DNA of 42,478 bases, taken from the NCBI GenBank assembly GCA_018623275.1, contig JAAZVU010000002.1, positions 1 to 42,478 on the forward strand. The letters are read 5' to 3'. Every line of letters begins with the position of its first letter. Position 1 is the stretch's first letter. This DNA comes from Flavobacteriales bacterium (GTDB lineage Bacteria; Bacteroidota; Bacteroidia; Flavobacteriales; Schleiferiaceae). Shown piece by piece: positions 9,516 to 19,891 of this stretch. The notes under the pieces are model-generated. The model saw only the letters and a list, made by a program, of their open reading frames with translations, did not search any database and had not been told where the DNA came from. Made by a program: the position numbers and the translations under genes.

Positions 9516-9535
9516 TCTAAGAATTTAAACGCTTC

Positions 9536-10795
9536 TTAAAGACCGAATGCGCCCTTGAAAGTATCTACGTAATTGAGTTTTTCCCAAGTGAACAATTCTA
9601 CTTCAGCGCTCACCTCAGTTTGGCCGTCTGCTGAAAGGAAAGTTTTAGTCACTACCTCATTATTGCGACCCATATGACCGTATGCAGCTGTTTCGCTGTA
9701 CATCGGTTGGCGCAGTTTGAGATTCTTCTCAATAAGGCCAGGACGAAGGTCATAAAGTTCCTTGACCTTGGCAGCAATCTCGCCGTCGGTGAAATCGACC
9801 TTAGAAGTTCCATAAGTATCAACGAATACACCCATAGGCTCAACAACGCCGATAGCATAAGAAACTTGAACAAGTACCTGGTCACATACTCCTGCTGCAA
9901 CTAAGTTCTTCGCAACGTGACGTGTAGCATAGGCAGCAGAACGGTCTACTTTAGAAGGGTCTTTTCCTGAGAATGCACCACCACCGTGTGCGCCTTTACC
10001 ACCATAGGTATCTACGATGATCTTGCGACCAGTCAACCCGGTATCACCGTGTGGCCCACCGATAACAAATTTCCCGGTAGGGTTGATGTGGTACTTGATA
10101 TCGTCACCGAACAAGGCTTGGATATCGGCAGGAAGCTGTGCCTTAACGCGTGGAATAACGATGTTTATGATGTCTTCCTTGATTTTGGCAAGCATCACTT
10201 CATCATTGGCATCAAAGTCATCGTGTTGGGTACTCACAACGATTGCCTCGATACGCTCAGGACGATTGTCGTCGCTGTATTGAATGGTCACCTGCGATTT
10301 AGCATCTGGGCGTAGGTAAGGAATCTCGGTGGCTTCGCGACGAATATCTGCTAATACTTGAAGAATTCTGTGACTGAGATCCAATGCAAGAGGCATGTAG
10401 TTCTCAGTTTCATTCGAAGCATATCCGAACATCATACCTTGGTCACCAGCGCCTTGATCTTCAGGATTACCGCGGTCTACACCACGGTTGATATCATCAC
10501 TCTGCTCGTGAATAGCACTTAGGATACCACAAGAATTGGCATCGAACATGTATTCACTTTTAGTATATCCAATCTTCTCAATAACACCGCGAGTAATGCG
10601 CTGCACATCTAGGTAGGCATTTGATTTAACCTCACCGGCGAGCACAACTTGGCCAGTAGTAACAAGTGTTTCACAAGCTACCTTGGAATTAGGATCAAAG
10701 GCCAAAAAATGGTCAATGATTGAATCTGAAATCTGATCTGCTACTTTATCTGGGTGCCCCTCAGAGACACTTTCAGATGTAAAGAAATATGACAT
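9536..10795 (-). CDS. metK: S-adenosylmethionine synthase
   Basis: [68 protein letters not shown]; start moved from 10828 to 10795 by conserved N-terminus. Confidence 0.97.
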   Translation of the reverse strand: MSYFFTSESVSEGHPDKVADQISDSIIDHFLAFDPNSKVACETLVTTGQVVLAGEVKSNAYLDVQRITRGVIEKIGYTKSEYMFDANSCGILSAIHEQSDDINRGVDRGNPEDQGAGDQGMMFGYASNETENYMPLALDLSHRILQVLADIRREATEIPYLRPDAKSQVTIQYSDDNRPERIEAIVVSTQHDDFDANDEVMLAKIKEDIINIVIPRVKAQLPADIQALFGDDIKYHINPTGKFVIGGPHGDTGLTGRKIIVDTYGGKGAHGGGAFSGKDPSKVDRSAAYATRHVAKNLVAAGVCDQVLVQVSYAIGVVEPMGVFVDTYGTSKVDFTDGEIAAKVKELYDLRPGLIEKNLKLRQPMYSETAAYGHMGRNNEVVTKTFLSADGQTEVSAEVELFTWEKLNYVDTFKGAFGL

Positions 10796-11000
10796 CTCTT
10801 CCTGTTTATTAGGGTTGTTATAAATCAATTATAATGGGGGGAGAAGGCTGCTTGCCAAGTGAGATGCTGGTCTGTATTTAGCATTTTTTACTGTGGTTGC
10901 AAGCAGTCAAATCCTTCCACGGGTTCAAAAGTAGAAAAGAATTTAGTTTTTCTAACCCAAGTCGACAAAAAATCAAAAAATCGCTTTAATTTTACGCCGC

Positions 11001-11097
11001 TATCAAGAAAGACCGAGGGATTGGGCCCTGTGAAGTCTTGGCAACCCGGAAGTGCCGGGTGCCACAACCCACCTCTTAACAAGAGGAATGATACGGA
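11001..11097 (+). ncRNA. SAM-I (S-box) riboswitch aptamer upstream of metH
   Basis: TATCAAGAAAGACCGAGGGATTGGGCCCTGTGAAGTCTTGGCAACC...GGTGCCACAACCC...CCTCTTAACAAGAGG-AATGATACGG: conserved SAM-I core (AGGGA-GGCCC, GAAG-C-TGGCAACC, GGTGCCA), P3/P4 hairpins and closing TATC/GATA P1 helix. Confidence 0.92.
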
Positions 11098-11146
11098 TCA
11101 CAGTTGCGTCTCCACCTTTCTTTATAGCCACCTAACACAACAGGAG

Positions 11147-12139
11147 ATGAGCGTTAAAAAGGCTTTACAAGAAAAAATATTGGTTTTGGACGGTGCCATG
11201 GGTACCATGATCCAAGCGTATAAGTTTGAAGAAGAAGATTACCGTGGTGATCGATTTAAGGATTACGCACACCCACTAAAAGGCAATAATGACCTTTTGG
11301 TACTTACCCAACCTCAGGCTATTGAGGACATCCATTTAGCCTATTTAGAGGCCGGGGCAGATATCCTAGAAACAAACACGTTCAATGCAAATTCCATTTC
11401 GATGGAAGATTACCACATGAGCGACCTTGTTGAAGAACTCAATGTAGAAGCTGTTGCCTGCGCACGTCGAGCCATCGAGCGCTTCCATGCGAACGGTGGC
11501 GATGCCCCGAAATTCATTGCGGGATCTGTTGGGCCAACCAACAAAACGGCCTCTTTAAGTCCTGATGTCAACAACCCAGGCTACCGAGCGGTAACTTTTG
11601 ATGACTTGAAAAGTACCTATTACGAGCAATGCGTTGCACTGATCAACGCAGGCGTGGATATCCTCCTCATCGAGACGGTCTTTGATACATTGAATGCAAA
11701 GGCTGCACTTTTTGCCGCCCAAGATGCTATTGAAGCGAGCGGAAAGGAAGTAGAAATCATGTTGAGTGGTACCATTACCGATGCTTCTGGGCGTACACTG
11801 AGTGGCCAGACCACTGAGGCATTTTTAATCTCAGTAAGTCATTCCCCGCTACTTAGTGTTGGATTGAATTGTGCATTAGGCGCTAAACAATTGATGCCTT
11901 ATCTGCAAACATTAGATGCTAAAGCGCCGTTTGCTGTTAGTGCCCACCCGAATGCAGGCTTGCCAAATGCCTTCGGTGAATACGACGAGACGCCAGAGCA
12001 AATGGCTGCGCAGATTAAAGATTATTTGGATTTGAATTTGATCAATATCATTGGCGGTTGTTGCGGTACATCACCGGCACATATTAAAGCCATCGCCGAT
12101 TTATCTAAAAATTACACTCCGAGAACCTATGAGCACTAA
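11147..12139 (+). CDS. metH: Methionine synthase N-terminal part: homocysteine S-methyltransferase domain
   Basis: [37 protein letters not shown]; Zn-site motifs GLNCALG and [14 protein letters not shown]. The track ORF starts upstream inside the leader; the true ATG is likely 11147. Confidence 0.93.
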   Translation: MSVKKALQEKILVLDGAMGTMIQAYKFEEEDYRGDRFKDYAHPLKGNNDLLVLTQPQAIEDIHLAYLEAGADILETNTFNANSISMEDYHMSDLVEELNVEAVACARRAIERFHANGGDAPKFIAGSVGPTNKTASLSPDVNNPGYRAVTFDDLKSTYYEQCVALINAGVDILLIETVFDTLNAKAALFAAQDAIEASGKEVEIMLSGTITDASGRTLSGQTTEAFLISVSHSPLLSVGLNCALGAKQLMPYLQTLDAKAPFAVSAHPNAGLPNAFGEYDETPEQMAAQIKDYLDLNLINIIGGCCGTSPAHIKAIADLSKNYTPRTYEH

Positions 12140-14786
12140 CCTTCCACCGCGTCCAATGCGCTTGAGTGGGTTAGAGCCACTCGTAATTACAGAAGAAACC
12201 AACTTTGTCAATGTTGGTGAGCGTACGAACGTCACAGGTTCGCGTAAGTTTTTACGCTTGATCAAGGAACGTAAGTTTGACGAAGCCTTAGACATTGCAC
12301 GCGATCAAGTTGAAGGCGGCGCTCAGATCTTAGACGTGAACATGGACGAGGGTATGATCGATGGGGTAGAAGCCATGACGACCTTCTTAAACCTCATTGC
12401 GGCAGAACCGGACATCGCACGCATTCCTGTTATGATTGATTCTTCCAAATGGGAAATCATTGAGGCGGGACTTAAATGTGTTCAAGGTAAATGTGTGGTC
12501 AATTCTATCTCACTCAAAGGCGGTGAAGAAGAATTCATCCATCAAGCTACCACTATCAAGCGCTTCGGCGCTGCGGTCATTGTTATGGCATTCGATGAGG
12601 ACGGTCAGGCAGATAATTACGAGCGTCGCATTGAAATTTGTGAGCGTTCCTACAAGGTACTCACCGAAAAAGTAGGCTTCCCACCAGAGGACATCATTTT
12701 CGATCCAAACATCTTTCCGGTTGCCACGGGGATGGAGGAGCACCGCTTAAATGCACTGGACTTTTTCCGTGCTACCAAATGGATCCGCGAAAATCTTCCT
12801 TATGCCAAAGTGAGCGGTGGGGTGAGTAACGTAAGCTTTAGCTTCAGAGGAAACAATACGGTAAGAGAGGCTATGCATGCTTCTTTCTTGTACCACGCCA
12901 TTCAAAACGGAATGAGCATGGGAATTGTGAACCCAACGATGCTTGAGGTTTACGAGGAAGTAGATAAAGAATTAATGACCTACATCGAGGATGTACTTCT
13001 CGACCGTAGAGACGATGCAACAGAGCGATTGCTTGAATTTGCACAGACCGTTGAAGGTACTGCTAAAGACGAAGCGAAAGTCCTTGAGTGGCGTAACGAG
13101 CCTGCTGCAAAGCGATTGCAGCATGCCCTGATCAAAGGGATTACGGAGTTCATTGATGATGATGTAGAGGAGGCACGTCAGCAGTACGCACGCCCGCTTG
13201 AAGTTATCGAAGGTCCTCTGATGGACGGTATGAATGTCGTAGGTGATCTTTTTGGTGAAGGGAAAATGTTCTTGCCTCAGGTAGTCAAGAGTGCCCGTGT
13301 CATGAAAAAGGCGGTTGCCTATCTACTGCCTTACCTAGAAGCTGAGAAAGCTGAAGGTGGTAGCTCGAGCGCGGGTAAAGTTTTACTTGCCACCGTAAAA
13401 GGCGATGTCCATGATATCGGTAAAAATATTGTGGGTGTTGTACTCGCATGTAACAATTTTGAAATCATTGACCTTGGGGTGATGGTACCGCCAGAGAAGA
13501 TTCTACAAGCTGCTCAGGAACACCAGGTAGATATCTTGGGACTCAGTGGACTAATTACGCCGTCTTTGGATGAGATGATTCACATCGCCAAGGAAATGGA
13601 ACGCATGAATATGCACATTCCACTGCTTATTGGTGGGGCGACGACTTCGAGAGCGCATACTGCGGTGAAGATTGATCCAGAGTACAGTGGTGCGGTAATG
13701 CACGTAAGTGATGCGAGCCGTGCAGTAGGTGTAAGCTCTAAGCTGCTTTCAAGCGAAGGGCCTACTTATGTATTGCAAGAGAAAGCCTCTCTTGAAAAGG
13801 TGAGAGAGGGGTATGCGAAGCAACGCGAGCGCAAAGCATTGGTACCGTTTGAATTTGCGCAGAAAAAGAAGCCAGAATTGGTCTTTGATAAAACCACAGT
13901 TCCTACGCCAAAATTCATTGGAAGTAGACAGGTACACGATATTGCCATAGGTGATGTGGTCCCATACATTGACTGGACGCCGTTCTTCCAGACCTGGCAG
14001 CTTTTTGGAAAGTACCCAAGAATTCTTGAGGATAATGTAGTGGGTGAAGAGGCCAAGAAGCTCTTTAAAGATGCACAGGCCATGCTTCGTGAGATCAAAA
14101 AAGGCGGATGGCTCACGCTAAAAGCTGCTTACGGGATTTTCCCCGCAAACAGTGCCGGTGAAGAAATTAAGCTTGGCGAAAACGGTGAATTAGGCAGTTT
14201 CTATGCGCTGCGTCAGACGGGTGAGAAATCTAAATTCCAAAGCTTGGCAGATTTTGTAGCGCCAGAAGGAAGTGTGCAAGATTACGTCGGATGTTTTGCA
14301 GTGACGGCAGGCTTGGATATGGAAGGTCCATTGAAGCGCTTTGAAGATGCCATGGATGATTACAATGCATTGATGTTAAAAGCATTGGCAGACCGATTGG
14401 CAGAAGCATTGGCGGAATACCTGCACCTACGTATGCGTCGCGAGTTCTGGGGATATGCACCACACGAGCAATTGACCAACGATGATCTAATTGCAGAGAA
14501 ATATAGCGGGATTCGCCCTGCTCCGGGATATCCAGCGTGTCCAGACCACCTTGATAAGGAAACCATATTCGAGTTGTTGAAGGCCGAAGAAATAGGGATG
14601 TCATTGACTGAAAGTCTTGCCATGTACCCTGCGGCAAGTGTGAGCGGTTATTACTTCGCACACCCAGAAAGCAAATATTTCGCCGTGGGTAAATTGGCCA
14701 AAGATCAAGTGGAGGCTTATGCAGAAATGCGTGGCATCTCTATGGAGCTTGCAGAAAAGTGGCTGGCGCCAAACTTAAATTATTGA
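12129..14786 (+). CDS. metH: Methionine synthase C-terminal part: pterin-binding, cobalamin-binding and reactivation domains
   Basis: [17 protein letters not shown] (pterin), [18 protein letters not shown] (DxHxxG B12 site), [22 protein letters not shown] and [24 protein letters not shown] (activation domain). ATG overlaps the upstream stop by 11 nt. Confidence 0.94.
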   Translation: MSTNLPPRPMRLSGLEPLVITEETNFVNVGERTNVTGSRKFLRLIKERKFDEALDIARDQVEGGAQILDVNMDEGMIDGVEAMTTFLNLIAAEPDIARIPVMIDSSKWEIIEAGLKCVQGKCVVNSISLKGGEEEFIHQATTIKRFGAAVIVMAFDEDGQADNYERRIEICERSYKVLTEKVGFPPEDIIFDPNIFPVATGMEEHRLNALDFFRATKWIRENLPYAKVSGGVSNVSFSFRGNNTVREAMHASFLYHAIQNGMSMGIVNPTMLEVYEEVDKELMTYIEDVLLDRRDDATERLLEFAQTVEGTAKDEAKVLEWRNEPAAKRLQHALIKGITEFIDDDVEEARQQYARPLEVIEGPLMDGMNVVGDLFGEGKMFLPQVVKSARVMKKAVAYLLPYLEAEKAEGGSSSAGKVLLATVKGDVHDIGKNIVGVVLACNNFEIIDLGVMVPPEKILQAAQEHQVDILGLSGLITPSLDEMIHIAKEMERMNMHIPLLIGGATTSRAHTAVKIDPEYSGAVMHVSDASRAVGVSSKLLSSEGPTYVLQEKASLEKVREGYAKQRERKALVPFEFAQKKKPELVFDKTTVPTPKFIGSRQVHDIAIGDVVPYIDWTPFFQTWQLFGKYPRILEDNVVGEEAKKLFKDAQAMLREIKKGGWLTLKAAYGIFPANSAGEEIKLGENGELGSFYALRQTGEKSKFQSLADFVAPEGSVQDYVGCFAVTAGLDMEGPLKRFEDAMDDYNALMLKALADRLAEALAEYLHLRMRREFWGYAPHEQLTNDDLIAEKYSGIRPAPGYPACPDHLDKETIFELLKAEEIGMSLTESLAMYPAASVSGYYFAHPESKYFAVGKLAKDQVEAYAEMRGISMELAEKWLAPNLNY

Positions 14787-14787
14787 T

Positions 14788-15741
14788 ATGAAGATTACCG
14801 ACATACTAGCTAACGCCAAGGGGTGTGAATTCACCTTTGAAATCTTACCGCCACTTAAAGGGCAAAAGGCCCAAGAGATTTTCGACAACATTGATCCGTT
14901 GATGGAATTCAAGCCTCCGTTTATTGACGTGACTTATCATAGAGAGGAAACGGTATACAAGCGTTTGCCTAATGGTCTGTTACAGGAGAAGGTAGTGCGT
15001 AAGCGCCCAGGTACAGTTGGGATTTGTGCGGCATTAATGCACCGTTACCAAACAGAGGCGGTACCGCATGTACTTTGCGGAGGGTTTACGAAGGAGGACA
15101 CTGAGAACGTACTTATTGATCTCAACTTCCTTGGTATAGAAAACGTGGTGGCCCTTCGTGGTGATCAGGCAAAAGGGGAGAGCTACTTTACTCCGAAGCC
15201 AGACGGAAATAACTATGCGATTGATTTGGTGAAGCAAATCAACGATTTGAATCAGGGGAGATATTTAGACGAAGATCTTCAAAATACCATGGCTACAGAT
15301 TTCTGTATCGGCGTAGCGGGTTATCCAGAAAAGCACTTTGAGGCGCCGTCGTTGAATATTGATATAGAACACCTTAAGGCAAAAGTTGATGCCGGTGCAG
15401 ATTACATAGTGACTCAACTGTTTTTTGACAACAGCAAGTTCTTTGCGTTTGTAGATAAATGTCGTGAGGCTGGGATTACGGTGCCTATTGTACCAGGTTT
15501 AAAACCGCTAGTTACAAAACGTCAATTAAGCATTCTCCCTCAGATTTTCCATGTAGATATACCAGATTCACTAGCTATCGAAGTGTTGAAGTGTAAAGAC
15601 AATGCGGAGGTTCGCCAGGTAGGTATCGAATGGTGCATCCAGCAAAGTAAAGAACTCAAGAATGCGGGAGTTCCGGTTCTGCACTACTATAGCATGGGTA
15701 AAAGCAAGAATATCTACGAGATCGCAAGCGCGATATTCTAA
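14788..15741 (+). CDS. metF: Methylenetetrahydrofolate reductase
   Basis: FEILPPLKGQ, PFIDVTYHREE, ALRGD, GADYIVTQLFFDN; directly follows the metH C-terminal part. Confidence 0.95.
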   Translation: MKITDILANAKGCEFTFEILPPLKGQKAQEIFDNIDPLMEFKPPFIDVTYHREETVYKRLPNGLLQEKVVRKRPGTVGICAALMHRYQTEAVPHVLCGGFTKEDTENVLIDLNFLGIENVVALRGDQAKGESYFTPKPDGNNYAIDLVKQINDLNQGRYLDEDLQNTMATDFCIGVAGYPEKHFEAPSLNIDIEHLKAKVDAGADYIVTQLFFDNSKFFAFVDKCREAGITVPIVPGLKPLVTKRQLSILPQIFHVDIPDSLAIEVLKCKDNAEVRQVGIEWCIQQSKELKNAGVPVLHYYSMGKSKNIYEIASAIF

Positions 15742-15743
15742 AT

Positions 15744-16217
15744 CTAGAGGTATTTAGATGCCCAGCTGTCCGCGAGGTCTAGCGTGCCCATCCCGCTTTC
15801 TTTCAAGGTAGCGGCAGTGGTGTTCATAACCTGGGTCTGGGGGCCAATTTTTCCTTCGGCAATCGCTGCTTTCAGTTCTGCGGTAGAGTAGGAGGTGAAT
15901 GTTCCGTCCTCCATGACGTGAACGAGCATGCGATTAAAGAAGTCTAGGTGATGTTTAGAACCAAACTCTTGAAGCAAGTGTACACTTTTGTCGATGCTAC
16001 ATCCCGTGGCTTGTTGCTGAGATTCGTCAACGGCAATGATCAAGAATTGATCCGCAATAAGGCGGTAAGCAGCGGCTAACTGCGCTCCATGCGCCTTCCA
16101 GCCACCTACGAAATCATCCATAATTTCTTTGAGCTCTGCAGCTTGAGCGGTGCTCATTGGAGACTTAAGTCCATAGAACCACATGCGTGATTCTGGATTC
16201 ATTGTGTGCATTCCCAT
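15744..16217 (-). CDS. Conserved hypothetical protein (family often labelled 'ABC transporter ATPase' in Bacteroidota, although no ATPase motifs are present)
   Basis: 157-aa ORF with start 3 nt downstream of the preceding CDS stop; no Walker motifs seen. Confidence 0.7.
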   Translation of the reverse strand: MGMHTMNPESRMWFYGLKSPMSTAQAAELKEIMDDFVGGWKAHGAQLAAAYRLIADQFLIIAVDESQQQATGCSIDKSVHLLQEFGSKHHLDFFNRMLVHVMEDGTFTSYSTAELKAAIAEGKIGPQTQVMNTTAATLKESGMGTLDLADSWASKYL

Positions 16218-16219
16218 AA

Positions 16220-17008
16220 TTATAGATCTTCTGCTAGGGCAATCATTTCAGCAAGGTCCAATACCTGTACTTCTTGCTCTTTTTCACGGTTCTTCACACC
16301 GTCAGTAAGCATGGTATTGCAGAAAGGACATCCAGCGACAACGATCTCAGCCTTGGTTTCTAACGCTTCATCTGCGCGGACATGATTGATCTCTGCATCT
16401 CCTTTTTCTGCTTCCTTGAACATCTGCGCACCCCCTGCACCACAGCATAGGCCGTTTTGCTTGCAGCGGCGCATTTCCTTTAGCTCCACGTCTAGCTTTT
16501 CTAATAAAGCACGAGGAGCTTCGTATTCATCATTTGCACGACCGAGGTAGCAAGGATCGTGGAAGGTGATTTTCTTACCGCGGAACTGACCGCCCTCAAC
16601 TTTTAAGCGGCCTTCTTTGAGCAAGCCGTTAAGGAATTGGCTGTGATGTTCCACTTTGTATGCTCCACCGAGCTCCGGGTATTCGTTCTTCAGAGTATTG
16701 AAGCAGTGTGGACAAGTAGTGACAATGTGCTTTACACCGTAGCCGTTGAGGACTTCGATGTTCATCATCGCTTGCATTTGGAACAGAAATTCGTTCCCTG
16801 CTCGTTTTGCAGGGTCACCAGTACAACCTTCTTCGGTGCCAAGGACGGCGAAGCTTACACCGCTGTGGTGTAAGATTTTCGCCATTGCCTTAGTAATCTT
16901 CTTAGCTCTATCATCAAAACTACCTGCACAGCCAACCCAAAAAAGAACTTCTGGTGCTTCGCCTGAAGCATTCATTTGCGCGAGGGTGGGTACTGTAAAG
17001 GTGGTCAT
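16220..17008 (-). CDS. (Fe-S)-binding protein with CCG domains (heterodisulfide reductase HdrB/D- or GlpC/LutA-like)
   Basis: TTCPHCFNTLKNEYPELGG, HDPCYLGRANDEYEAPR, GLCCGAGGAQMFKE, VAGCPFCNTML. Confidence 0.88.
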   Translation of the reverse strand: MTTFTVPTLAQMNASGEAPEVLFWVGCAGSFDDRAKKITKAMAKILHHSGVSFAVLGTEEGCTGDPAKRAGNEFLFQMQAMMNIEVLNGYGVKHIVTTCPHCFNTLKNEYPELGGAYKVEHHSQFLNGLLKEGRLKVEGGQFRGKKITFHDPCYLGRANDEYEAPRALLEKLDVELKEMRRCKQNGLCCGAGGAQMFKEAEKGDAEINHVRADEALETKAEIVVAGCPFCNTMLTDGVKNREKEQEVQVLDLAEMIALAEDL

Positions 17009-17038
17009 AATTTGGTGTGATAGAGTTAGGTTCAGTGT

Positions 17039-17482
17039 TTAGTCTTCGAAGACTTGGATGGTAGTTTCCTTGTCTACGAGGTCGGTGAATTTACCGGTGT
17101 AACGAGTTGCACGTACAATGTGGTTATCTACCCAGTGGTAGTTACCACCGCGTGGTTTACCCATAAGTAGACCGTGCCATTTGAAGCCGTTTTCTTTAAG
17201 CCACTTTTCAGTGACTTCACGGTGGTCTTCTGTACGAGAGGTGAAGAAGGTAATTACGTGTCCTTGATCGTACCACTTGTTCAACGTGTCCAATGCATCT
17301 GGGTACAGTTTAGCTGTAGCCATACGCTCTGGTTCCTCGTTAGGAATATCGTCACAGATGGTGCCATCGATGTCGATGAGGTAATTCTTGATTTCTTCAG
17401 GCAGCATCGGGCTGATCAGCTGGCCGTCTTCAGAAGCTTCGCGTAATAGGTTGTCAATGTGGGCATTTGCGCTTTTTTCCAT
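17039..17482 (-). CDS. HAD-superfamily hydrolase-like protein
   Basis: LIDIDGTICDDIP (DxDGT motif I), VITFFTSRTEDHREVT (motif II region). Confidence 0.75.
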   Translation of the reverse strand: MEKSANAHIDNLLREASEDGQLISPMLPEEIKNYLIDIDGTICDDIPNEEPERMATAKLYPDALDTLNKWYDQGHVITFFTSRTEDHREVTEKWLKENGFKWHGLLMGKPRGGNYHWVDNHIVRATRYTGKFTDLVDKETTIQVFED

Positions 17483-17539
17483 GTGTGTTGTTTAACGCGT
17501 TTAAAGAATTACTGTTTGTATTTGGGTTGTATTGTAATG

Positions 17540-18844
17540 CTATTCACTTATCCAATTGGCTCTGTCCATTTGTGAAAATGGCCAAGGAGCACCGTTGTTT
17601 TCAACGTTGGTCATCATGGCGTTGAGCTCAGCCGGAGCACTGCTCTCTTCCATAGTGGCAAAGTTACGGAGTTGCATGATGATATTCAAAGGATCTATAT
17701 CAACTGGACAAGCTTGTACACAGGCATTGCACGAAGTACAAGCCCATAGCTCTTCCTGGGTGATGTAATCTCCTAAAAGTGCTTTACCGTCGTCTTTAAA
17801 CTCGCCATTGGCCTCGATGTTTTTTCCGATCTCATCAATGCGATCACGGGTATCCATCATGATTTTACGAGGGCTTAACTTTTTGCCGGTTAAGTTGGCC
17901 GGGCATTCACTTGTACAGCGTCCACATTCAGTACAGGTGTAGGCGTTAAGAAGATTCACCCAGCTCAGGTCCATAGCATCCTTCGCACCAAATTTTTCTA
18001 CAGGGGCATCGGCATCAGGCGCAGGTGCTGCAAAAGGATCTGCCGTCGGGTCCATCATGAGCTTTACCTCCTTAGTTACCGTTGCATTGTTCGTAAACTT
18101 CCCTTTTGATTCCAGATTGGCGTAGTAGGTATTTGGGAAGGCAAGAATGATGTGGAAGTGCTTTGAGAAGGGGAGGTAGTTCAAGAAGGCGAGAATCCCA
18201 GCGATGTGAATCCACCAAAAGAATCGTTCCATCAAATGAAGCGCATTCTCGCTTAGACCAGACCACAAAGGCGCTATGCTGTGACTGATAATGAAGCTGT
18301 GCTCACTAGCGGCGAAGTTTTCCTCTACGGCATTCATGTTCAATAAGGCAAACATGAGCGCGACCTCGATATAGAGAATGATGTTGGCATCTTTGAAGGG
18401 CCAACCTTTCATTTCGGGTTTGTGGAATCGATCTAGTTTACCGACGTTTCTTCTCCACCAGAATAGAACGACAGTGATGATGGTGGCAACCGCTAAGATT
18501 TCGAAGAATGAAATGATGATATCGTATGCGGCACCTAAGTAATGTGCAAAGAATCTATGTGTTCCGAAGATCCCGTCTATGATGATTTCAAGTACTTCAA
18601 TGTTGATTATAAGGAAGCTGGCATAGATGATAAAGTGCAAGAAACCTGCAATAGGGCGGGCCTGCATTTTGCTTTGACCGAATGCTACCCTGAGCATATT
18701 AGCTCTTCTACCTGCTGCATTATCTGTACGATCAATGTCTCTGCCTAGAAGGATATTGCGTCGGATGCGACCGACGTTTTTGGAGAACCAAAAAATGGCT
18801 CCGCCGAGTAACGCTATGAAAATGAGGTTGGGTATAAATGGCAT
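17540..18844 (-). CDS. Membrane-anchored (Fe-S)-binding protein (HdrE/NarI-like membrane region plus two 4Fe-4S clusters)
   Basis: N-terminal transmembrane segments; CTECGRCTSECPA and CTSCNACVQACPVD ferredoxin motifs. Confidence 0.88.
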   Translation of the reverse strand: MPFIPNLIFIALLGGAIFWFSKNVGRIRRNILLGRDIDRTDNAAGRRANMLRVAFGQSKMQARPIAGFLHFIIYASFLIINIEVLEIIIDGIFGTHRFFAHYLGAAYDIIISFFEILAVATIITVVLFWWRRNVGKLDRFHKPEMKGWPFKDANIILYIEVALMFALLNMNAVEENFAASEHSFIISHSIAPLWSGLSENALHLMERFFWWIHIAGILAFLNYLPFSKHFHIILAFPNTYYANLESKGKFTNNATVTKEVKLMMDPTADPFAAPAPDADAPVEKFGAKDAMDLSWVNLLNAYTCTECGRCTSECPANLTGKKLSPRKIMMDTRDRIDEIGKNIEANGEFKDDGKALLGDYITQEELWACTSCNACVQACPVDIDPLNIIMQLRNFATMEESSAPAELNAMMTNVENNGAPWPFSQMDRANWISE

Positions 18845-18847
18845 GGG

Positions 18848-19861
18848 TTAATTACCTTCTTTTTGATCCAATTCCTGTTCAATGGCTTGAATCTCCTGTT
18901 CTGTGTATCGGGTTCTGGTTCCAAAAACGCTCACGTGGAGGTATTTGTTGGGGTTGTACTTAATGTCTAACAACAATCTATTCAGGTTGTTGGTAGCCTC
19001 TATGAGATTGGTATATACTTCGTCGTCAGTGATGAGTTTAGATGCAGAATTTTCACCGTTTTGAAGCTCAGCGAGCAATTGGTCAAATCTAGCTGTGATG
19101 CTTTCTACATTGTTTACGGTTTCAGTAAGACGCGCATTGGCCAATGAATCTGAGATGGCTTCGACGTTGGAGATGGTTTTGCTTATATCATCACCACGTG
19201 CTGCGAGTTCCTCACTCAGGCTTCTGAAATTTGTACTAATGGCGTCAAAGTTTTCCTTGTTTTCCGACAAATAATCACTGATCTCTGCAGCACTTTGCTG
19301 TACACTTTCAAAGGTCTTGTCGATGCTTTCGAAAGTTGATTTGAAGTTCTCGGAAGTTCGCTCATCCAAGAATCCTGATGCCAAGCCAATAACAGTATCA
19401 AGCGTCCCCAAGAGTTCTTCAGTTCTAGCCTTGATAGGAGCAAGTTGCATGTTCACTTCCTCAGTAAGGTCTCTCTCCGTATCTGCACGAAGCGTATCAC
19501 CACTCATTGCAAGAGGTTCTCCGTGTTGGGTGAATAAAGAAATGCTCTTTTCACCCATGATGCTTGAAGAGTAAATCTTTGCCACGGTATTCTTGGTTAC
19601 TGGAAAATCACCTGCGATTTTTAATTCGACCACCAATGACTGACTGCCGTCAGGCATGAATTTGATATCACTTACTTGACCGACTTTGAATCCATTTACA
19701 GTAACGGGATAGGTGGGTAGGAGCCCCTGTGTATTTTCATACACGACATAGAATTTGTCCTGCTTGGAGAAAACGTCCTCGCCCTTCATGTAATTGATTC
19801 CCCAATACAGGAGCAAAACGCTCAGCACTAGAGCAATTCCTATTTTAAATTCTGTCTTCAC
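18848..19861 (-). CDS. MCE/MlaD family protein
   Basis: One N-terminal TM followed by YVVYENTQGLLPTYPVTVNGFKVGQVSDIKF (MCE domain) and long coiled-coil region. Confidence 0.88.
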   Translation of the reverse strand: MKTEFKIGIALVLSVLLLYWGINYMKGEDVFSKQDKFYVVYENTQGLLPTYPVTVNGFKVGQVSDIKFMPDGSQSLVVELKIAGDFPVTKNTVAKIYSSSIMGEKSISLFTQHGEPLAMSGDTLRADTERDLTEEVNMQLAPIKARTEELLGTLDTVIGLASGFLDERTSENFKSTFESIDKTFESVQQSAAEISDYLSENKENFDAISTNFRSLSEELAARGDDISKTISNVEAISDSLANARLTETVNNVESITARFDQLLAELQNGENSASKLITDDEVYTNLIEATNNLNRLLLDIKYNPNKYLHVSVFGTRTRYTEQEIQAIEQELDQKEGN

Positions 19862-19891
19862 AGGTCTATTCGTTTATGTTCCTAAGTTACG

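Noticed and set aside
10859-11146. N-terminal extension of the metH ORF in the track
   Set aside because: Overlaps the SAM-I riboswitch; the conserved protein begins at [21 protein letters not shown] (11147).
14230-14661. 143-aa minus ORF within metH
   Set aside because: Shadow ORF opposite the conserved activation domain of methionine synthase.
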